Below, in pieces: positions 47,088-57,032 of a stretch of DNA of 64,000 bases. The translations under genes were made by a program, and so were the position numbers. The notes beneath the pieces are model-generated. The model was not told the origin of the DNA. It saw only the letters and a list, made by a program, of their open reading frames with translations, and searched no databases. How positions within the stretch are numbered: position 1 is the first letter of the stretch; each line of letters opens with the position of its first letter. The DNA comes from Mycolicibacillus parakoreensis (lineage in GTDB: Bacteria; Actinomycetota; Actinomycetes; Mycobacteriales; Mycobacteriaceae), in contig NZ_CP092365.1 of assembly GCF_022370835.2 (NCBI RefSeq), positions 1,860,001-1,924,000 on the forward strand, written 5' to 3'.

Positions 47088-48184
47088 TCGGTTCCTTCCC
47101 CGGGCGCGGTCTGCAGCAGCGCCTGCCCGCCCAACGTCGCCAGCCGCTGCACGATCGACTTCGCCACCCCGACCCGCCCTTGGCGCACCGCCTCCTCGAG
47201 GCGACCCGGCGCGATGCCCATCCCGTCGTCGCGGACACTGACCGTCACGGTGTCGTCGACGTCCTCGACCAGAACATACGCGCGTGCGGCGGGACCGGCA
47301 TGCAGCAAAACGTTGTCCAGCACGTTGCCGACCGCCGCGTCGAGTTCGGTGGCCACCGACGCCGCCAGCGGCACCGCGGTGCCGGGAAGGCTCACCACCG
47401 TCCGATCGGATGCGCGGCGCTGCAACAACATCCGCAGATCCAGGCTCTCCCCCGCGCGCCGATCGGTGTCGGTGGAACTGACCAACCGGCGCAGGGCACG
47501 CTCCTGTTCGGCGGCCAGTGCCGCCAACTCGGCGGTGTCGCCACCGATCTCGCGGCCCCGCCGGGCGACCAACGCCAACACCTGCATCACCCCGTCGTGC
47601 ACGTGGCGGGAGAGCCGCTCGCGCTCCTCGACGGCCGCCGCGAGCCGGGTGGCCTGCTGCAGCTCGACATGGGCGCGCCGCGCCGTCTGGGCGGCCAGGC
47701 CCACCGCCAGACCCACCGCCACCTCCACCACCAGGGTGGCGTTGCGGCCCAGGTTGTAATCGACCTGGCCCTTGAGCACGGTGTTGATCACCGTCACCGC
47801 GACCCCGGCCGCCATGCCGGCGACCGGGCCGCGCAGCACCGCCGCGGAGATCACCGCGTTGGTCGCCCACAACGTGGTCGGCCAGGACTGGTTGTCGTCA
47901 ATCCAGGCCGCGGAGGCCACGACCTCGGTCGACAGCATCAACGCCGCCACCACCACGAGTTCGGCGAGCACCCAGGACGGCCGCCGGGCGAACCCGCGCA
48001 GATACCCGACGGCGAGCACCGTGCTCCACCCCAGCAGCACCGCGAACAGCGCCCAGCCGAGCACCGGACGATCCAGATCGGTGGTGATCGCCACCTGGAA
48101 CCCCAGGGCGTAGCCACAACTGAGCAGCCGAAACACCTGGGCGGCCCGCCACAGCGGGGTACTCGGATCGCGCTCGGCCGCCAT
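47057..48184 (-). CDS. MacS-type sensor histidine kinase
   Basis: The 375-residue protein has an N-terminal membrane domain of about five or six helices (residues about 18-155; VLGWALFAVLLGWSTVLAVGYL, WVLAELVVVAALML) without a large extracellular loop. A NarL-class dimerisation/phosphoacceptor segment follows, with His in RLSRHVHDGVMQVLALVARRG near residue 185, and then a C-terminal ATPase domain (LDNVLLHAGPAA N-box-like, DDGMGIAPGRLEEA G-box). This matches the MacS family of actinobacterial kinases. The signal is unknown. The start is ATG 48184, and the gene overlaps its response regulator, which implies co-production. Confidence 0.9.
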   Translation of the reverse strand: MAAERDPSTPLWRAAQVFRLLSCGYALGFQVAITTDLDRPVLGWALFAVLLGWSTVLAVGYLRGFARRPSWVLAELVVVAALMLSTEVVASAAWIDDNQSWPTTLWATNAVISAAVLRGPVAGMAAGVAVTVINTVLKGQVDYNLGRNATLVVEVAVGLAVGLAAQTARRAHVELQQATRLAAAVEERERLSRHVHDGVMQVLALVARRGREIGGDTAELAALAAEQERALRRLVSSTDTDRRAGESLDLRMLLQRRASDRTVVSLPGTAVPLAASVATELDAAVGNVLDNVLLHAGPAARAYVLVEDVDDTVTVSVRDDGMGIAPGRLEEAVRQGRVGVAKSIVQRLATLGGQALLQTAPGEGTEWELSVPRRA

Positions 48185-48253
48185 GGGCGAAGCATAAGCG
48201 CCGCATCCGGAGCCCGCGTCGAGGTCGGTGGGGCGGATGGTTAAGTGGGGTCC

Positions 48254-49522
48254 ATGAAGAGACTCGCCGCCGTGCTGGCCTCGCTGACCGGGGTCGCCGT
48301 CACCGCCAACGGCTACCGCCCGCTGACCAAGGACGGCTACGGCTCGCTGTACGCCTTCGCCGCGGGGGTGTTCGCCACCGAGCTGCCGCTGACGTTGATC
48401 GCCGGGCAGTCGGCCGCGCTGGCCGCGGTGTCGCGGTGGCTCTCCCCGCGGGTGCGCCGCTTCAGCTGGCTGCTCTCGGCGCTGTCCTGGCTGGGGCTGG
48501 TCGGCTTGGACCGGATCGGTCGGCAGGCCGATCGGCCGCTCACCGCCGCCCTCGACGCCGAGTTGGGCACCGGCCGGCGCACGTCGGCCACCGGCGTGTG
48601 GTCGCTCGCGACCCCGGGCGCCGCGCCGGTGAAACCGGCCGGGGTGGTGCGGACCCTGGGCGCGGTGCGCCACTACGTCCACGCCGCCGACCTGCCCTAC
48701 GGCCGGTACGGCAGCCGCAACCACCTCGACATCTGGCGCCACCGCGACCTCGACCCCGGCGCCAAGGCCCCGGTGCTGCTGCAGGTGCCCGGCGGGGCCT
48801 GGATGGTCGGCAGCAAACGCCACCAGGCCTACCCGCTGCTCAGCCACCTGAGCGCCCTGGGCTGGGTGTGCGTGTCGATCAACTACCGGCTCAGCCCCCG
48901 CTCCACCTGGCCCGACCACATCGTCGACGTCAAACAGGCGCTGGCCTGGATCAAGGAGAACATCGCCGACTACGGCGGCGACCCGGACTGGGTGGCGGTC
49001 ACCGGCGGCTCGGCGGGCGGGCACCTGTGCGCGCTGACCGCGCTGACCGCCAACAGGGCGGAGTTCCAACCCGGCTTCGAGGACGCCGACACCTCGGTGC
49101 GTGCCGCGGTGCCGCTCTACGGCGTCTACGACATGACCGGCACCGTCAGCCGGATGCATCCGCTGCTGGTCCCTGCGCTGCAGTCGTATGTGTTCAAACA
49201 GAGTCGCCGCCGGTCCCCCGACGTGTACCGGGCGAGTTCGCCGGTGAGCTATGTCGGCCCGGATGCGCCGCCGTTCTTCGTGCTGCACGGCAGCAACGAT
49301 TCTCTGGTGCCGGTGGAACAGGGTCGCGACTTCGCCGCGCGGCTGCGCGAGGTGAGCGACAACCCGGTCGTCTACGCCGAACTCCCCTACGCCCAGCACG
49401 CATTCGAGATCTTCGGCTCGCCGCGCGCCCACCACACCGCGCGGGCGGTCGAACAGTTCCTCGCCGAGATGTACGCACCGACCAGCGGTGGGCGCGTCGC
49501 GGGCTCACCGCAGCCGCGATAG
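48254..49522 (+). CDS. Alpha/beta-hydrolase esterase/lipase (LipM/LipO-like)
   Basis: The protein of about 422 residues has an N-terminal region of hydrophobic segments (about residues 30-90) and then a hydrolase domain. The oxyanion stretch is [11 protein letters not shown] near residue 178, the nucleophile elbow is [10 protein letters not shown] near 254, the acid is in [13 protein letters not shown] near 350, and the histidine is in YAQHAFEIF near 380. This fits the mycobacterial LipM/LipO group of membrane-associated esterases. ATG 48254 ([10 protein letters not shown]) is preferred over GTG 48245. It overlaps the convergent ABC ATPase gene by 18 bp. Confidence 0.88.
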   Translation: MKRLAAVLASLTGVAVTANGYRPLTKDGYGSLYAFAAGVFATELPLTLIAGQSAALAAVSRWLSPRVRRFSWLLSALSWLGLVGLDRIGRQADRPLTAALDAELGTGRRTSATGVWSLATPGAAPVKPAGVVRTLGAVRHYVHAADLPYGRYGSRNHLDIWRHRDLDPGAKAPVLLQVPGGAWMVGSKRHQAYPLLSHLSALGWVCVSINYRLSPRSTWPDHIVDVKQALAWIKENIADYGGDPDWVAVTGGSAGGHLCALTALTANRAEFQPGFEDADTSVRAAVPLYGVYDMTGTVSRMHPLLVPALQSYVFKQSRRRSPDVYRASSPVSYVGPDAPPFFVLHGSNDSLVPVEQGRDFAARLREVSDNPVVYAELPYAQHAFEIFGSPRAHHTARAVEQFLAEMYAPTSGGRVAGSPQPR

Positions 49523-50275
49523 GAACGTCCTCGTCCGGTCGTGGCGGGGACGGTTGAACACCTCGGCGGGCGGCCCGCTCTCCACGACCACACCGCGGTC
49601 GAGGAAGACCACCCGGTCGGCGACCTCGCGGGCGAAACCCATCTCGTGGGTGACGACCAGCATCGTCATCCCGTCCCGGGCCAGCGTGCGCATCACCGTC
49701 AACACCTCGCCGACCAGTTCCGGGTCCAGCGCCGAGGTCGGTTCGTCGAACAGCATCAGCTTCGGGTCCATGGCCAGCGCCCGCGCGATCGCCACCCGCT
49801 GCTGCTGGCCGCCGGAGAGCTGCGCCGGGTAGGCGTCGGCGCTGTCGGCCAGCCCCACCCGGTCCAGCAGCTCGCGGGCGCGCCGCCGCGCGGCATCCGG
49901 GCGCACCCGGTTGACCTGGATCGGCGCCTCGATGATGTTCTCCACCGCCGTGCGATGGGCGAAAAGGTTGAACTGCTGAAACACCATGCCGATCGCGCGG
50001 CGCTGGCGGGCGATCTCGCGCGGGCGCAACTCGTGCAGCTTGCCGCGCGATTCGCGGTAGCCGACGAGCTCGCCGTCGACGTACAACCGTCCCGCGGTGA
50101 TCGGGTGCAGGTGGTTCACACAGCGCAGCAACGTCGATTTGCCCGATCCCGACGGCCCCACCAGACACAGCACCTGCCCGCGGGCGACGCGCAGGCTGAC
50201 GTCGTGCAGCACCGGCGCACCGCCGTAGCCGGCGCAGACCCGGTCGGCCTGCACCATCGGCGCCGCGGCGCTCAC
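49505..50275 (-). CDS. Polar amino-acid ABC transporter ATP-binding protein (GlnQ-like)
   Basis: The 256-residue ATPase has Walker [10 protein letters not shown] near residue 37, the PAAT-family Q-loop [12 protein letters not shown], signature [15 protein letters not shown] and Walker [15 protein letters not shown] with the H-loop THEMGFA. It energises the adjacent permease. GTG 50275 overlaps the permease stop (GTGA); the open frame further upstream is permease shadow. The three genes run binding protein, permease, ATPase. Confidence 0.94.
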   Translation of the reverse strand: MSAAAPMVQADRVCAGYGGAPVLHDVSLRVARGQVLCLVGPSGSGKSTLLRCVNHLHPITAGRLYVDGELVGYRESRGKLHELRPREIARQRRAIGMVFQQFNLFAHRTAVENIIEAPIQVNRVRPDAARRRARELLDRVGLADSADAYPAQLSGGQQQRVAIARALAMDPKLMLFDEPTSALDPELVGEVLTVMRTLARDGMTMLVVTHEMGFAREVADRVVFLDRGVVVESGPPAEVFNRPRHDRTRTFLSRLR

Positions 50276-51162
50276 CGGTGCGGCCTCCGGCGCAGTCCCG
50301 CCGTACGGCCCATCCCGCGGGAGACATGGCCTTCCAGGTAGTGCTGACCGATCATGAGCACGCTGGTGATCGCGAGATACCAGGTGGCGGCCACCAGCAG
50401 CAGCGGGATTGGTTCGAAGATCACCCCGGCGATGTCGCGGGAGCGTCCGTAGAGTTCCAGGCTGTAGGGCACCGCGGTCACCAGCGACGTCGTTTTCAGC
50501 ATGCTGATCACCTCGTTGCCGGTGGGCGGGATGATCACCCGCATCGCCTGCGGCAGCACGGTGCGGCGCAAGACCTGTGCGCGCGTCATCCCCAGCGCCG
50601 TGGCCGCCTCGACCTGACCGTCGGGCACCGAACCGATGCCGGCCCGGATGATCTCGGCCAGATACGCGGCCTCGTTGAGCCCGAGCCCGACGATCGCCAG
50701 CACAAATGCCGCCGACAGGTCGGTGAGATCGATCTCGGCCACGGTCGGACCGAACGGCACCCCCAGCCGCAGCGCGCCGTAGAGGGTGGGCAGCAGCCCC
50801 CAGAAGATCAGCTGCACATACACCGGTGTCCCGCGAAACACCCACAGGTACAGCCAGGAGAGCACCCGCAGCACCGGATTCGGTGAGCCGCGCATGATCG
50901 CCAACGCCACCCCCAGGCCCACCGCGAGCACCATCGCCAGCACCGTCAACTGCACGGTGGTCCAGGCGGCCGCCGCGATCCGTTCGTCGAACAGGTAGCG
51001 GCGGTAGACCGGCCAGCCGTAGGCCGGGTTGGTGGCCGCGCCGTAGCCGAGCAGTCCGGCGCCCAGCACCAGCAGGCCGGCGGCGAGCCAGCGCCCCGGA
51101 TGGCGCAGCGGCACCGCGTCGATGGGCGGTGGGGTCGAAACCGTCGGCAACTGCGTGCTCAC
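50272..51162 (-). CDS. Polar amino-acid ABC transporter permease (HisM/GlnP-like)
   Basis: The 296-residue membrane protein has a cytoplasmic N-terminal segment, about five to six helices and the EAA loop typical of this family ([35 protein letters not shown] near residue 181). The fragments [10 protein letters not shown] and [14 protein letters not shown] are characteristic of HisMQ-type permeases. GTG 51162 has AGAGGAA 6-7 nt upstream. A single permease suggests a homodimeric channel. Confidence 0.92.
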   Translation of the reverse strand: MSTQLPTVSTPPPIDAVPLRHPGRWLAAGLLVLGAGLLGYGAATNPAYGWPVYRRYLFDERIAAAAWTTVQLTVLAMVLAVGLGVALAIMRGSPNPVLRVLSWLYLWVFRGTPVYVQLIFWGLLPTLYGALRLGVPFGPTVAEIDLTDLSAAFVLAIVGLGLNEAAYLAEIIRAGIGSVPDGQVEAATALGMTRAQVLRRTVLPQAMRVIIPPTGNEVISMLKTTSLVTAVPYSLELYGRSRDIAGVIFEPIPLLLVAATWYLAITSVLMIGQHYLEGHVSRGMGRTAGLRRRPHR

Positions 51163-51184
51163 CGGTGTTCCTCTCGGTCGAAGG

Positions 51185-52108
51185 TCATCCGCGGGCGCCG
51201 TTGATCACCGCGGCCGTCACCATCCCCGAGGTCAGGGTCCACGCCTCGGCGATGCGCCGATAGGCGCCGGTGTCGATCAGGTGCTGCACGGCTCGCCGGA
51301 TCGGCTCGGCCAGCCCGCCGTCCTTGGCGACCGGCCAGCCGTACGGGGCGGGTGTGGAGGGCTTTCCCGCCGCGACCAACCGCCCCCCGGACTGCTCGAT
51401 CGCCCAGGCCGACACCGGCCGGTCGGCGGCCATGGCCTGCACCCGGCCCAGCAGCAGCGCGTTGGTGGCGACGTCCTGGCGGTCGAACTTCACCTTCTCG
51501 ACGGGCGGGTGCCCGCGGCGGCGGCACGCCGCGCTCGCGGCGGGCACCTCGTGGGTGTCGGCCATCGTCGCGGTCTGCACGGCGACCGTGCGGCCGCAGG
51601 CGCGCTGCGGGGTCAGCGTCGACCCGGCGCGCTGCACCCACAGCGTCCCGGTGGCGAAATAGGTGACGAAATCGACCACCCGCTCCCGGGCGCGGGTGTC
51701 GGTGAACGACGCGGTGCCCACGTCATAGGCGCCGGCGCGGACCGCGGGGATGATCTTTTCGAAGTCGGCCTGCCGGAAGTCGGCCCGCAGGCCTAGGGTG
51801 GTCGCCACCGCGGTGATCAGGTCGATGTCGAACCCGACGATGCGTCCGGCCGAGTCCCGGAACTGGTTGGGGGGCTGGGGCAGGTTGACCCCGATCACCA
51901 GCCGGCTGCGCGCGGCGACCGCGGGCGGGACCAGCGCGGCGACGCGGGAGACCGCCACGGTGGTGGTGGGCAGCCCGGCCGGTTCGTCGACGTTGTGCAC
52001 GCAGCCGCCGGTCAGCACCGTGGCCGCCCACAGCAGCGCCACGCCCCACGTCCGGATCCGCACCGTCCCATCGTTGCCCGCAGGGTGCCCGCCGGGCGCG
52101 ACGGACAC
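51185..52108 (-). CDS. Amino-acid ABC transporter substrate-binding lipoprotein
   Basis: The SBP_bac_3-type protein begins with a hydrophobic signal ending at a Cys (VLTGGC, Cys36 from the 52108 start), so it should be a surface lipoprotein. The lipobox is slightly off consensus. The core has LVIGVNLPQPPNQFRDSAG and IVGFDIDLITAVATTLGL near residue 90, and FTDTRARERVVDFVTYF near 135, typical of PAAT binding proteins. ATG 52108 gives 307 residues; GTG 52063 (VRIRTWGVALLW) would give a more usual signal length. The ligand is probably a polar amino acid, as judged from family only. Confidence 0.9.
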   Translation of the reverse strand: MSVAPGGHPAGNDGTVRIRTWGVALLWAATVLTGGCVHNVDEPAGLPTTTVAVSRVAALVPPAVAARSRLVIGVNLPQPPNQFRDSAGRIVGFDIDLITAVATTLGLRADFRQADFEKIIPAVRAGAYDVGTASFTDTRARERVVDFVTYFATGTLWVQRAGSTLTPQRACGRTVAVQTATMADTHEVPAASAACRRRGHPPVEKVKFDRQDVATNALLLGRVQAMAADRPVSAWAIEQSGGRLVAAGKPSTPAPYGWPVAKDGGLAEPIRRAVQHLIDTGAYRRIAEAWTLTSGMVTAAVINGARG

Positions 52109-52167
52109 GCCGGTCTGATCGCCTCATTGCCTGAGATGACCGGCGCCGGTGTGCAAGACTGACCACC

Positions 52168-52755
52168 ATGGAACCGACCGGGGTGTCAAATATGTTGCCG
52201 CAGTTGTGGAAGTCGACGCTGGTCTCGGGGCTGTTGACCGTGATCCTCGGCGTGGTGGTGTTGGCCTGGCCGGGCAAGACCCTGCTGGTCGCGGCGGTGT
52301 TGTTCGGGGTGTACCTGCTGGTGACCGGGGTCGCGCAGGTGATCTTCGCGTTCGGATTGCACGTCAGCGCCGCCGGGCGGGTGCTGTCGTTCATCAGCGG
52401 CGCCGCCGCGCTGATCCTGGCGGTCATGGCGTTTCGCCATTTCGGCGAGGACCCGCTGCTGGCGATCTGGCTGCTGGCGATCTGGATCGGGATCGGGTTC
52501 ATCTTCCGCGGTACCGCCACCACGGTGGCCGCGGTCAGCGACGCCGCGCTGCCCGGGCGGGGCTGGATCATCTTCATCGGGGTGGTGAGCCTGCTGGCCG
52601 GGGTGGTGATGCTCGCGTCGCCGTTCGAGTCGATCGCGATCTTGACCCTGGTCGCCGGCTGCTGGCTGGTGGTGATCGGGGTGTTCGAGGTCCTCTCGGC
52701 GCTGAGCATGCGCAGCGCGGCCAACCGGGTCGACCGGGTCCTGGCCCCCCGGTAG
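52168..52755 (+). CDS. DUF308/HdeD-type membrane protein
   Basis: The 195-residue protein has six predicted membrane helices arranged as three hairpins: GLLTVILGVVVLAWPGKTLL, AAVLFGVYLLVTGVAQVIF, FISGAAALILAVMAF, WLLAIWIGIGFIFRG, WIIFIGVVSLLAGVVMLA and ILTLVAGCWLVVIGVFEVL. The repeated GxxxLxxGxxxLxxP pattern is that of HdeD/DUF308, linked to acid stress in E. coli but undefined here. The start is ATG 52168. It diverges from the transporter operon and lies upstream of cydA in the same direction. Confidence 0.87.
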   Translation: MEPTGVSNMLPQLWKSTLVSGLLTVILGVVVLAWPGKTLLVAAVLFGVYLLVTGVAQVIFAFGLHVSAAGRVLSFISGAAALILAVMAFRHFGEDPLLAIWLLAIWIGIGFIFRGTATTVAAVSDAALPGRGWIIFIGVVSLLAGVVMLASPFESIAILTLVAGCWLVVIGVFEVLSALSMRSAANRVDRVLAPR

Positions 52756-52764
52756 GGCGCGGTC

Positions 52765-52805
52765 CGCGGCGATCCCTGGGCACGGTCGCCGCGAAGTACT
52801 ACACT
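52765..52805 (+). promoter_or_regulatory. cydA promoter with flanking inverted repeat
   Basis: TGGGCA (52777-52782) and TACACT (52800-52805) with 17-bp spacing form a good promoter starting near 52812. The -35 lies inside the loop of a perfect 8-bp inverted repeat, CGCGGCGA (52765-52772) and TCGCCGCG (52786-52793). The repeat is either an operator for a redox or respiratory regulator or the terminator hairpin of the DUF308 gene, which ends at 52755. Confidence 0.5.
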
Positions 52806-52844
52806 CTGTAGGACTGGTGTCGCCGCTCCGAGGAGTTGAGCCGA

Positions 52845-54305
52845 TTGAGCGCCCTGGATCTGTCCCGCTGGCAATTCGGTATCACAACCGTCTACCACTT
52901 CATCTTCGTGCCGCTGACCATCGGGTTGGCCCCGCTGATCGCGGTCATGCAGACGGTGTGGGTGCTCACCGACAACGTCGCGTGGTATCGGCTCACCCGG
53001 TTCTTCGGCAAGCTGTTTTTGATCAACTTCGCGATCGGGGTGGCGACCGGGATCGTGCAGGAATTCCAGTTCGGGATGAACTGGAGCGAGTATTCGCGGT
53101 TCGTCGGCGACGTCTTCGGTGCACCGTTGGCGTTGGAGGGTCTGGCCGCGTTCTTCTTCGAGTCGACGTTCATCGGCCTGTGGATCTTCGGCTGGGGCCG
53201 GTTGCCCAAACTCGTTCACCTGGCGTGCATCTGGATCGTCGCGGTAGCGGTGAACCTGTCGGCGTTCTTCATCATCGCCGCGAACTCGTTCATGCAGCAC
53301 CCGGTCGGTGCGCGCTACAACCCGGAGACCAACCGCGCCGAGTTGACCAGCATCGTCGCGTTGTTCACCAACAACACCGCCCAGGCCGCGGTCGCCCACG
53401 CCGTCTTCGGGTCGCTGGTGACCGCCGGGACGTTCGTCGCCGCGGTCTGCGCCTGGTGGATGGTGCGGTCGCGTGCCGCCGACTCCCCCGCCCACGATTC
53501 CCCCAGCATGTACCGGCCGGCCACCATTCTGGGTTGTTGGGTGACGCTGGTCGCCGCGGCCGGGCTGTTTGTCACCGGAGACATCCAGGGCAAGCTGATG
53601 TTCGAGCAGCAACCGATGAAGATGGCGTCGGCGGAGTCGCTCTGCGACACCCGGACCGACCCCGATTTCTCGATTCTGACCGTCGGACGGCAGAACAACT
53701 GTGACCACCTCACCCGGGTGATCGAGGTGCCCTACGTACTGCCGTTTCTGGCCGAGGGCAAGCTCTCCGGGGTCACCCTGCAGGGCATCCGCGACATCCA
53801 GGCCGACTATGAACAGCGGTTCGGCCCCAACGATTACCGGCCCAACCTGTTCGTCACCTATTGGTCGTTTCGCGCGATGATCGGGCTGCTGGCGGTGCCG
53901 GTGCTGTTCGCGTTGGCCGCCCTGTGGTGCACCCGACGCGGGCGCATCCCCGATCAGCGCTGGCTGTCCCGCTTCGCGCTGTGGACACTGCCCACCCCCT
54001 TCCTCGCCAACAGCGCGGGCTGGGTGTTCACCGAGATGGGCCGCCAACCCTGGGTGGTGGTGCCCAATCCGACCGGCGACCAGCAGGTGCGCCTCACCGT
54101 CGCTGAGGGGGTCTCCGGGCACGGCCCGGCCATGGTCGTCGTCTCGTTGGTGTCATTCACCCTGGTCTACGCGGTACTGGCGGTCATCTGGTTCTGGCTG
54201 CTGCAGCGCTACGTGGTGGAGGGCCCCCAAGACCACGACGCCGAACCGATCGCGCCGGCGCCGCCGGGCGACGACGAGATCGCGCCGCTGTCGTTCGCCT
54301 ATTGA
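52845..54305 (+). CDS. cydA: Cytochrome bd quinol oxidase subunit I
   Basis: CydA is the haem-carrying subunit of the high-affinity bd oxidase that reduces oxygen with menaquinol. The 486-residue protein begins SALDLSRWQFGITTVYH, with His18 as the haem b595/d-side ligand. His in AQAAVAHAVFGSL (near residue 186) and Met in FTEMGRQPW (near 393) are the haem b558 ligands. The Q-loop is of the short actinobacterial form. I chose TTG 52845, 9 nt after GAGGAG; TTG 52836 directly abuts the ribosome site. It is first in cydABDC. Confidence 0.95.
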   Translation: MSALDLSRWQFGITTVYHFIFVPLTIGLAPLIAVMQTVWVLTDNVAWYRLTRFFGKLFLINFAIGVATGIVQEFQFGMNWSEYSRFVGDVFGAPLALEGLAAFFFESTFIGLWIFGWGRLPKLVHLACIWIVAVAVNLSAFFIIAANSFMQHPVGARYNPETNRAELTSIVALFTNNTAQAAVAHAVFGSLVTAGTFVAAVCAWWMVRSRAADSPAHDSPSMYRPATILGCWVTLVAAAGLFVTGDIQGKLMFEQQPMKMASAESLCDTRTDPDFSILTVGRQNNCDHLTRVIEVPYVLPFLAEGKLSGVTLQGIRDIQADYEQRFGPNDYRPNLFVTYWSFRAMIGLLAVPVLFALAALWCTRRGRIPDQRWLSRFALWTLPTPFLANSAGWVFTEMGRQPWVVVPNPTGDQQVRLTVAEGVSGHGPAMVVVSLVSFTLVYAVLAVIWFWLLQRYVVEGPQDHDAEPIAPAPPGDDEIAPLSFAY

Positions 54306-54327
54306 GCCCCGAAGGGAGTTGATGGCC

Positions 54328-55377
54328 ATGGGCTTGCAGGAAGTGTGGTTCGTGGTGGTGGCCGCGCTGTTCCTGGGATTCTTCCTGCTGGAGGGGTTCG
54401 ACTTCGGTGTCGGCATGCTGATGGCGCCGTTCGGTCGGGCCGCCGGCGGCCCGACCGAGACCGCCGAGGCGCACCGGCGTGCCGCGCTCAACACCATCGG
54501 ACCGGTGTGGGACGGCAACGAGGTGTGGCTGATCACCGCCGGTGGCGCCATGTTCGCGGCGTTTCCCGGCTGGTACGCCACGCTGTTCTCCGGGCTGTAC
54601 CTGCCGCTGCTGGCGATCCTGGTCGGCATGATCGTGCGGGTGGTGGCCATCGAGTGGCGCGGCAAGATCGACGATCCGCGGTGGCGGTGCTGGGCCGACG
54701 TCGGGATCGCCGCCGGTTCCTGGCTGCCGGCGGTGCTGTGGGGGGTGGCGTTCGCGATCCTGCTCCGAGGCCTGGACGTCGACGCTGAACACCAGGTGCA
54801 TCTGAGCCTGGCCGACGTGTTCAACGCCTACACGCTGCTCGGCGGTGTGGCCACCGCGGGGCTGTTCCTGTTCTACGGGGCGGTGTTCGTCGCGCTGAAG
54901 ACCGCCGGCGCCATCCGCGACGACGCCCACCGCTTCGCCACCGCACTGGCGGTGCCGGTGATCGCGGTGGTCGCCGGGTTCGGGGTGTGGACCCAGATCG
55001 CCTACGGCAAGAACTGGACCTGGGCGGCGTTGGCGGTGGCGGTGGTGGCGCTGCTCACCGCGGTGGCACTGGTGTGGCGCCGCATCGCCGATGGGTGGGC
55101 GTTTTTCGCCACCGCCGTGGTGGTCGCCGCCGTGGTCACCCTGCTGTTCGGTGCGCTGTACCCGAACCTGGTGCCCTCCACCGCGAACCCCGAGTGGAGC
55201 TTGACGATCTACAACGCGTCGTCGACGCCGTACACCCTGAAGATCATGACCTGGGCCGCCGCGATCTTCGCCCCACTGGTCATGGTGTACCAAGGCTGGA
55301 CGTATTGGGTTTTCCGCCAACGTATCTCCGCTGAGCGGATCCCCGCGTCGACCGGGCTGGCGAGGCGACCATCCTGA
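54328..55377 (+). CDS. cydB: Cytochrome bd quinol oxidase subunit II
   Basis: The 349-residue integral membrane subunit has the family motifs LEGFDFGVGML near residue 22, RRAALNTIGPVWDGNEVWLITAGG-type sequence near 52 (GPVWDGNEVW visible) and the C-terminal YNASSTPYTLKIMTW. ATG 54328 (MGLQEVWF) is 9 nt after AAGGGAG; ATG 54322 is a near alternative. It follows cydA by 22 nt. Confidence 0.95.
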   Translation: MGLQEVWFVVVAALFLGFFLLEGFDFGVGMLMAPFGRAAGGPTETAEAHRRAALNTIGPVWDGNEVWLITAGGAMFAAFPGWYATLFSGLYLPLLAILVGMIVRVVAIEWRGKIDDPRWRCWADVGIAAGSWLPAVLWGVAFAILLRGLDVDAEHQVHLSLADVFNAYTLLGGVATAGLFLFYGAVFVALKTAGAIRDDAHRFATALAVPVIAVVAGFGVWTQIAYGKNWTWAALAVAVVALLTAVALVWRRIADGWAFFATAVVVAAVVTLLFGALYPNLVPSTANPEWSLTIYNASSTPYTLKIMTWAAAIFAPLVMVYQGWTYWVFRQRISAERIPASTGLARRPS

Positions 55378-55394
55378 GAGTCGACCGTGCGCCG

Positions 55395-57032
55395 GTGGAT
55401 CCGCGGCTGTGGCGGTCGTCGGCCGCGATGCGGCGCTACCTGGTCGCGACCGTGGGCTGCGGTGTGCTCATCGCCGGCTGTGCGATCGGCGCGGCGGTCG
55501 TGCTGGCCCACGTCGCCGCCGGGGTGATCACCGACCCGACGACACGCACGCTGTCGGCGTGGACACCGCTGCTGGCCGCACTGGCCGGGCTGTGGGCGGT
55601 GCGCACCGCCGCCCGGTGGCTGCAGGCCCGGCTGGGTCAACGCGGGGCCAGCGCGGTGATCGCCGAGTTGGCCGGACAGGTCCTCGTCGCGGTCACCGGC
55701 CGGTCGCCACGGCGGGTCGCCGTCGAGCGCGACGAGGCGATCACCGTGGTCACCCACGGCCTCGACGGGCTGCGGCCCTATCTCACCGGCTACCTTCCGG
55801 CGCTGCTGCTGGCGGCGGTGCTCACCCCGGCCACCGTGGTGGTCATCGCCTGCGCCGATCGCCAGTCGGCGCTGCTGGTGGCGCTGACCCTGCCGCTGAT
55901 CCCGCTGTTCATGGTGCTGATCGGGGTGGCCACCGCCGACCGCTCGGCCACCGCCTTGACCACCCTGACGCTGCTGCGGGCGCGACTGCTCGACCTGGTC
56001 GCCGGGATCCCCACCCTGCGTGCGCTCGGTCGCGCGAGCGGACCCGAAGACCGCATCGCCGAGCTGTCGAGCGCCCACCGGCACTCCACCATGGCCACGC
56101 TGCGGATCGCGTTTCTCTCGGCGCTGGTGCTGGAGTTGCTCGCCGCGCTCTGCGTCGCGTTGATCGCGGTGAGCATCGGGCTGCGCCTGGTGTTCGGCGA
56201 GCTCAGCTTGACCACGGGCCTCACGGTGCTGCTGCTGGCGCCCGACGTGTACTGGCCGTTGCGGCGCATCGGGGTCGAATTCCATGCCGCCCAGGACGGC
56301 AAGGCCGCGGCGGCGCGTGCGTTCGCGCTCATCGACGAACCCGCCGATCTGCCCGTCGGCGGCCGCCGGGTCCCGTCCGACCCGGCGGTGATCCGCCTGC
56401 AGGACCTCAGCGTGGCGAGTCGGGATCGAGCGGCACCACACCGGGTGTCGGCCACACTGCGCCCCGGCGAGATCACCGTGCTGACCGGGGCCAACGGGGC
56501 CGGCAAAACCACCACCCTGCAGGTCCTCGCCGGTCTCACCGCGCCGACCGGCGGCCGGGTATGGGTGGGCGCCGACACACTGGCCGATTTGGATCTGCCG
56601 GCGTGGTGGCGCCGAGTGTCCTGGCTGTCGCAACGCCCGGTGCTGGTGCCCGGCAGTGTCGCGGCCAACCTCGCCATTTTCGGCGAGCTGCCCGACGTCG
56701 CGGGCGCCTGCGCGGCGAGCGGATTCGACCGGGTGCTGCGGGATCTGCCCGACGGGCTGCACACCCGGATCGGCCGCGGCGGTGTCGGGCTGTCCCTGGG
56801 ACAACGTCAGCGGCTCGGGTTGGCCCGCGCCCTCGGCTCGCCGGCCGCCGTCCTGCTGCTCGACGAGCCGAGCGCGCACCTCGACGCGCAGGCCGAACAG
56901 CACGTGCTGGCCGCAATCGTCGACCGCGCCCGGTCCGGCGCCACCGTGGTGATCGCCGGGCACCGCGACCCGCTGCGGGCCATCGGCGACCAGGTCATCG
57001 AGGTGAAGGCGAGCGATCATGGCACGGTCTGA
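55395..57032 (+). CDS. cydD: ABC exporter subunit CydD (cytochrome bd assembly)
   Basis: CydDC is a heterodimeric ABC exporter needed to assemble cytochrome bd, reported to move thiols or haem. The 545-residue CydD has an N-terminal six-helix membrane domain and an ATPase domain with Walker A TGANGAGKTT near residue 368, signature LSLGQRQRLGLARAL near 470 and Walker B VLLLDEPSAHLD. GTG 55395 is 17 nt after cydB. The 3' end overlaps cydC by 14 nt. Confidence 0.94.
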   Translation: MDPRLWRSSAAMRRYLVATVGCGVLIAGCAIGAAVVLAHVAAGVITDPTTRTLSAWTPLLAALAGLWAVRTAARWLQARLGQRGASAVIAELAGQVLVAVTGRSPRRVAVERDEAITVVTHGLDGLRPYLTGYLPALLLAAVLTPATVVVIACADRQSALLVALTLPLIPLFMVLIGVATADRSATALTTLTLLRARLLDLVAGIPTLRALGRASGPEDRIAELSSAHRHSTMATLRIAFLSALVLELLAALCVALIAVSIGLRLVFGELSLTTGLTVLLLAPDVYWPLRRIGVEFHAAQDGKAAAARAFALIDEPADLPVGGRRVPSDPAVIRLQDLSVASRDRAAPHRVSATLRPGEITVLTGANGAGKTTTLQVLAGLTAPTGGRVWVGADTLADLDLPAWWRRVSWLSQRPVLVPGSVAANLAIFGELPDVAGACAASGFDRVLRDLPDGLHTRIGRGGVGLSLGQRQRLGLARALGSPAAVLLLDEPSAHLDAQAEQHVLAAIVDRARSGATVVIAGHRDPLRAIGDQVIEVKASDHGTV

